Assembly: GCA_013002925.1 (NCBI GenBank)
Contig: JABDLQ010000155.1
Coordinates: 1 to 9,018, forward strand
DNA length: 9,018 nucleotides
Direction: 5' to 3'
From: Gammaproteobacteria bacterium
Lineage (GTDB): Bacteria; Pseudomonadota; Gammaproteobacteria; Steroidobacterales; SZUA-146
This document shows, piece by piece, positions 5,726-9,018 of this stretch; position 1 is the first letter of the stretch, and every line of letters begins with the position of its first letter. Both the position numbers and the translations under genes were made by a program. The notes beneath the pieces were generated by a model. That model had not been told where the DNA came from and made no database searches. It saw only the letters and a list, made by a program, of their open reading frames with translations.

Positions 5726-5757
5726 CAATTCGGATTGCACTTGGCTCCAGCGAATTG
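5726..5757. promoter_or_regulatory. Inverted repeat CAATTCG-N18-CGAATTG upstream of the TonB receptor
   Basis: Perfect 7-bp arms at 5726-5732 and 5751-5757 enclose 18 bases. Interleaved with them is a direct repeat ATTGCAC at 5734-5740 and 5754-5760, spaced 20 bp (about two helical turns). A modest promoter pair, TTGCAC (5735-5740) and CACAAT (5758-5763) at 17-bp spacing, overlaps the same site, roughly 95 bp before the ATG at 5857. The arrangement suits a dimeric regulator controlling the receptor. Confidence 0.4.
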
Positions 5758-5856
5758 CACAATAAAGAGATGTCCCGAACGAATCCCGGGCCTCAATCAA
5801 CAGGGCGTCACGTGCAGGATGCATAAGAATCGCTCGGTCAATTTTACAGGTGAGCA

Positions 5857-8253
5857 ATGTCAACGCGTATTCCGAATCTTTCACGAGCACCATTGCTCAC
5901 TATGCTGATACCACTGGCGATTACTGCGGGCTGGAGTGTGCCAGTCACCGGGCAGGAGACAGTGACTTTGGAAGAAGTCATGGTGACCGCACGGAAGCGT
6001 GAGGAGAGTCTGCAGGATGTGCCCATTTCCATTAATGCGGTGGGCGCGGCCAAACTTGAGGAGGCGGGCATAAAAAAGCTCGAGGATTTGCAGGCACTGG
6101 TCCCCAACTTTCAGCTGACCGAAACCGGCATCAGCACACAGATGTATATCCGCGGTATTGGCACCAGCAATAATCAGGGCTTTGAACAATCTGTCGGACA
6201 GTACATCGACGGCATTTACTATGGGCGCCAGCAACTCATTCGGGCGCCGATGTTTGATCTTGAACGGGTGGAAGTTTTGCGGGGCCCGCAGGGTATTTTG
6301 TTTGGCAAGAACTCGATTGCCGGTGCGCTCAATCTGACCACTGCAAAACCTACTGACGAACGCATGGGCAAGGTCGCTGTCACGCTGAACCCGGCTTTTG
6401 GTGGCCACGAGACGCGGTTTGTTTTTTCGCAGGGCATTACCGATACGCTGGCGGGGCGCATTGCTATGCGCTTTTTTGAGGAGGACGGCTACGTTAGAAA
6501 TTCACTGCGCAATGACGATGAAGTTAATCGTCGCGAGCAAACCGTGCGTGGCTCGCTGCGCTGGTACCCGACAGACGCGATGGAGTGGAATCTCAAGGCA
6601 GAGTGGAGTGAGTTCAATCAAACCGGACGGCAAATCGAGACGATTCAGGACGATCCTGCATTGAGTGGCACTTTTATAAATAGAAACTATGCCCAGATTC
6701 TCGGTTTTGCGACTGCGCCAGGCGGTATCACTGAAATACGAACTGACTATACCCGCCAGGCAGATGCGCTTGAAAAAAGCGACAACGTGTTAAGAAATTT
6801 TACTTTGACCGGAGTCTACAACTTTAATAGTGGCCACGTGCTGACATCCACGACCGCCTATGTTGAGTATGCCTTTGACGAAATATGCGACTGCGATTTT
6901 GTTGGCGCGTCGGTATTTGATTTGCCAATGAGCGAGGGTTATGAGCAAATCAGCCAGGAGCTGCGTATTGCCTCACCTGGCGGCGAATTTTTCGACTGGC
7001 AGGGGGGGCTGTTTTTTCAGAACAACGATGTTGTGTTTGAAGACATGCTGCGTGTGGTCAATACCAGTCTCCTGCCGCTGCCGGCGGCGCCGGCGCCGCC
7101 GCCAAACGGGTTTGGCTTGCCTCTGCAGGAACTCGCGAATCAGGGTGCAGCACGTGTCTATGAGTCTGATTCGGAGCTATATGCGGCGTTTTTGGAAGGC
7201 ACCTTCACCTTCACAGATTCATTACGCGTCACAATTGGCGGACGGTACACCAAGGAAGATAAATCCGGATCACGAGTCGGCAATGTCATACAGCTGGATC
7301 CGGCGACCAATGAACGGATGGGGATATCCGCGAATGCTGGCGCGGCATTTCTGTTTACGCTCTTGTTTGGTTTTGATAACGAACAAAATACTGGCCACAA
7401 CCTGAGTGGTGCGCGCTCGGAAAGCTCGTTCACCCCGTCAGTGAGCGTACAACTGGACCTGAACGACGACTGGATGGCTTATGCGACCGCCAGCACCGGT
7501 TTCAAATCGGGTGGCTACGACGCGCGCGGCAATAATATCAACAGTTTTGAGTTTGAGCAGGAAGATGCAAGGGCCGTGGAGCTGGGCGCCAAGGGGAAAT
7601 TTCTTGACGGCCGGCTGGAGGCTAATGTTGCGGTATATCACACCGACTATGATGACTTACAGGTCAGTCAGTTTGACGGTCAAATCGGATTCAATGTGGG
7701 CAACGCCGGCAAAGTGCGTGCCCGCGGTGTCGAAATGGACGGGCGGTGGGCGATCAGCGAAGGGCTGACGTCTACCTTCTCAGTTGCTTATCTTGATCAT
7801 GAATACACCGACTTTAAAAACGGCAATTGCTACAATCGTCAGGTACCGAACGGCATAGTGGTAGACGGCATTCAGCTTTGCGATTATACCGGCCTGTCGG
7901 GTCAATATACCCCGGAAATTACCGGCAGCACCTCGCTCGATTACTACAAACAGTTGCGCGGCAATTTCGATTTGCGCGTCACCGGTGATGTCTCGTGGTC
8001 GGGTCGTCAAAACGTGCATGTAAATCTGGACCCGCAGTACGTTATTAAATCCTATGCCAAATATAATATGCGGGTGGCTCTGGAAAGTGATAACTGGACT
8101 CTGGCGCTGTCCGGACTCAACCTGACCGATGAGACGATATTGACTTACGTAGGTAATCATCCCTTGTCCGGCAGTACCTTTGGAACGAATACTTTCTATG
8201 GTTTTGTCGCGCCGCCCAGAACGTTTACGGTTTCTGCAACCTACGAGTTTTAA
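5857..8253 (+). CDS. TonB-dependent outer-membrane receptor
   Basis: A 798-aa ligand-gated outer-membrane importer energised by TonB-ExbBD. Residues 1-33 are a signal peptide ending near VTGQ. ETVTLEEVMVTARKRE (34-49) follows and contains the TonB-box-like segment typical of this class. The plug domain spans about 50-165, with LEDLQALVPNF (75-85), MYIRGIGT (96-103), YIDGIYY (116-122) and RVEVLRGPQGILFGKNSIAG (137-156). The rest is a 22-strand barrel ending in TVSATYEF with the C-terminal Phe needed for BAM insertion. There is no N-terminal FecA-type signalling extension, so it probably does not signal to a sigma factor directly. Oddities are a C344-D-C346 motif and a Pro/Ala-rich stretch (about 405-418). 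An in-frame TGA at 5851 fixes the start no earlier than this ATG, and AGGTGA precedes it. The ligand is unknown; a substrate for the downstream acyl-CoA ligase is a reasonable guess. Confidence 0.95.
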   Translation: MSTRIPNLSRAPLLTMLIPLAITAGWSVPVTGQETVTLEEVMVTARKREESLQDVPISINAVGAAKLEEAGIKKLEDLQALVPNFQLTETGISTQMYIRGIGTSNNQGFEQSVGQYIDGIYYGRQQLIRAPMFDLERVEVLRGPQGILFGKNSIAGALNLTTAKPTDERMGKVAVTLNPAFGGHETRFVFSQGITDTLAGRIAMRFFEEDGYVRNSLRNDDEVNRREQTVRGSLRWYPTDAMEWNLKAEWSEFNQTGRQIETIQDDPALSGTFINRNYAQILGFATAPGGITEIRTDYTRQADALEKSDNVLRNFTLTGVYNFNSGHVLTSTTAYVEYAFDEICDCDFVGASVFDLPMSEGYEQISQELRIASPGGEFFDWQGGLFFQNNDVVFEDMLRVVNTSLLPLPAAPAPPPNGFGLPLQELANQGAARVYESDSELYAAFLEGTFTFTDSLRVTIGGRYTKEDKSGSRVGNVIQLDPATNERMGISANAGAAFLFTLLFGFDNEQNTGHNLSGARSESSFTPSVSVQLDLNDDWMAYATASTGFKSGGYDARGNNINSFEFEQEDARAVELGAKGKFLDGRLEANVAVYHTDYDDLQVSQFDGQIGFNVGNAGKVRARGVEMDGRWAISEGLTSTFSVAYLDHEYTDFKNGNCYNRQVPNGIVVDGIQLCDYTGLSGQYTPEITGSTSLDYYKQLRGNFDLRVTGDVSWSGRQNVHVNLDPQYVIKSYAKYNMRVALESDNWTLALSGLNLTDETILTYVGNHPLSGSTFGTNTFYGFVAPPRTFTVSATYEF

Positions 8254-8389
8254 TGTAACAAATCTAATCAGCTGCAACTGCTGCGCTGGTTTGAAGGCCT
8301 GATCAGTGCAACCGCTGTATGCAGCTACGCGGCGCATATTTTGCTGGACGGCATTTGCTTTGATTTTGCGAGCGTAACGGAGATCTAAA

Positions 8390-9018
8390 ATGATTTACGG
8401 TCAAATGATGGATGTCCCTCTGACACTGACGTCACTGCTTGAGTATGCCGAAAAAATCTATCCTGACGTCGAAGTCGTATCCGTTACATCGGATCAGCCG
8501 CGACACCGCACGACTTACGGCAAATGTTTCTCACGTGCTCGCAAGCTTGCCAATGCGCTGACCAAACTTGGCATACAGTCCGGCGATCGCATTGGCACCA
8601 TGGCATGGAATGATCACCGGCATTTTGAAGCCTACTATGCAATACCGTGCATGGGTGCCATTTGTCACACGATTAACCCGCGATTGTTTGCCGAACAACT
8701 GATACATGTGGTCAATCACGCCGAGGATCGCTGGCTGATGATTGATCCTTTGTTCGTGCCATTATTCGAAAAACTTGCGGGCAGCCTGGGCGATGTACAG
8801 GGCTATATCGTCCTCACCGATGTTGCACATATGCCCGAGACAGCGCTGAAAAATGTTCATTGTTATGAAGAACTGCTCAATAATGAAACAGATGAATTCA
8901 AGTGGCCGACGCTCGATGAACGCGCGGCCAGTTCGCTGTGTTACACCTCCGGTACGACCGGCGACCCAAAGGGTGTGATCTATAGCCATCGGTCAAATGT
9001 GTTGCACACGCTCACCGC
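8390..9018 (+). CDS. AlkK-like medium/long-chain fatty-acyl-CoA ligase, partial (C-terminus beyond right edge)
   Basis: The 209 codons visible are the N-terminal part of an ANL-superfamily adenylating enzyme that converts a fatty acid, ATP and CoA to acyl-CoA in the cytoplasm. The sequence closely follows AlkK-type ligases: an opening MIYGQMMDVPLTLTSLLEYA, IAWN-like MAWNDHRHFEAYYA (71-84), CHTINPRLFAEQ (92-103), VVNHAEDR (107-114), and the P-loop YTSGTTGDPKGV (185-196) followed by YSHRSNVLH. Full-length members are about 540 aa, so some 40% is present. The ATG at 8390 has GGAG seven bases upstream and matches the family start. It follows the TonB receptor on the same strand after 136 bp; no convincing terminator lies between (only small palindromes such as CTGATCAG at 8299-8306), so co-transcription is possible. 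Specific chain length cannot be judged. Confidence 0.92.
   Translation, partial: MIYGQMMDVPLTLTSLLEYAEKIYPDVEVVSVTSDQPRHRTTYGKCFSRARKLANALTKLGIQSGDRIGTMAWNDHRHFEAYYAIPCMGAICHTINPRLFAEQLIHVVNHAEDRWLMIDPLFVPLFEKLAGSLGDVQGYIVLTDVAHMPETALKNVHCYEELLNNETDEFKWPTLDERAASSLCYTSGTTGDPKGVIYSHRSNVLHTLT

Larger units (their letters stand above)
5138..5856. other. 719-bp intergenic region with several inverted repeats, no credible gene
   Basis: This region lies between the divergent spondin-domain and TonB-receptor genes. One minus-strand frame (5701-5153) stays open for 182 codons, but its product is rich in Arg, Cys, His and Pro, shows no domain, lacks a ribosome binding site and runs into the leader of the spondin-domain gene. 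I treat it as non-coding. The region contains stem-loops at 5600-5638 and 5644-5659, an inverted repeat at 5726-5757, and two direct repeats: CGTGCAGGATG (5499-5509, 5811-5821) and GGGCGTCACG (5660-5669, 5803-5812). An untranslated RNA cannot be excluded. Confidence 0.65.

Noticed and set aside
5881..6408. 175-codon minus-strand open frame
   Set aside because: Antisense to the plug domain of the TonB receptor.
7780..8337. 185-codon minus-strand open frame
   Set aside because: Antisense to the C-terminal barrel of the receptor; no supporting features.

Overview
The window looks like a chromosomal segment of a Gram-negative heterotroph. It carries a TonB-dependent outer-membrane receptor, a signal-peptide-bearing exported protein, and a two-gene alpha/beta E1 of the branched-chain 2-oxoacid dehydrogenase type. 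Moderate GC, dense coding with clear Shine-Dalgarno sequences, and the particular families (AlkK-like acyl-CoA ligase, plant-type PrxII, Bkd E1) suggest an aerobic, possibly marine gammaproteobacterium. That placement is inference; there is no rRNA or other phylogenetic marker here.

Layout. Positions 1-3344 are read leftwards (minus strand): an APC-family amino-acid permease (3344-2052), then a 204-bp gap with a good -10 box and several short palindromes, then branched-chain 2-oxoacid dehydrogenase E1 alpha (1847-606, TTG start) and E1 beta (593 to beyond the left edge). The two E1 genes are 12 bp apart and form an operon that probably continues to E2 outside the window. Positions 3345-3884 hold no credible gene; they contain a diverged duplication of a repeat-rich element and the promoter of a peroxiredoxin (3885-4364, plus). 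A strong hairpin at 4391-4422 lies between the peroxiredoxin and a convergent gene for a secreted spondin-domain protein (5137-4433, minus). A 719-bp non-coding stretch (5138-5856) with several inverted repeats separates that gene from a divergent TonB-dependent receptor (5857-8253, plus). An AlkK-like fatty-acyl-CoA ligase follows on the same strand (8390 to beyond the right edge).

How the parts fit together. The left half is amino-acid related: a permease and the committed oxidative step of Val/Leu/Ile catabolism. The right half pairs an outer-membrane importer with an acyl-CoA ligase, which is consistent with uptake and activation of a fatty-acid-like or other hydrophobic carboxylate. The substrate is not determined by the sequence. 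Both halves feed acyl-CoA metabolism. No mobile element, CRISPR array, tRNA or rRNA was recognised. The genes belong to known families; the less explained material is in the intergenic regions, chiefly the duplicated element at 3393-3690 and the inverted repeats in front of the bkd, peroxiredoxin and receptor genes.
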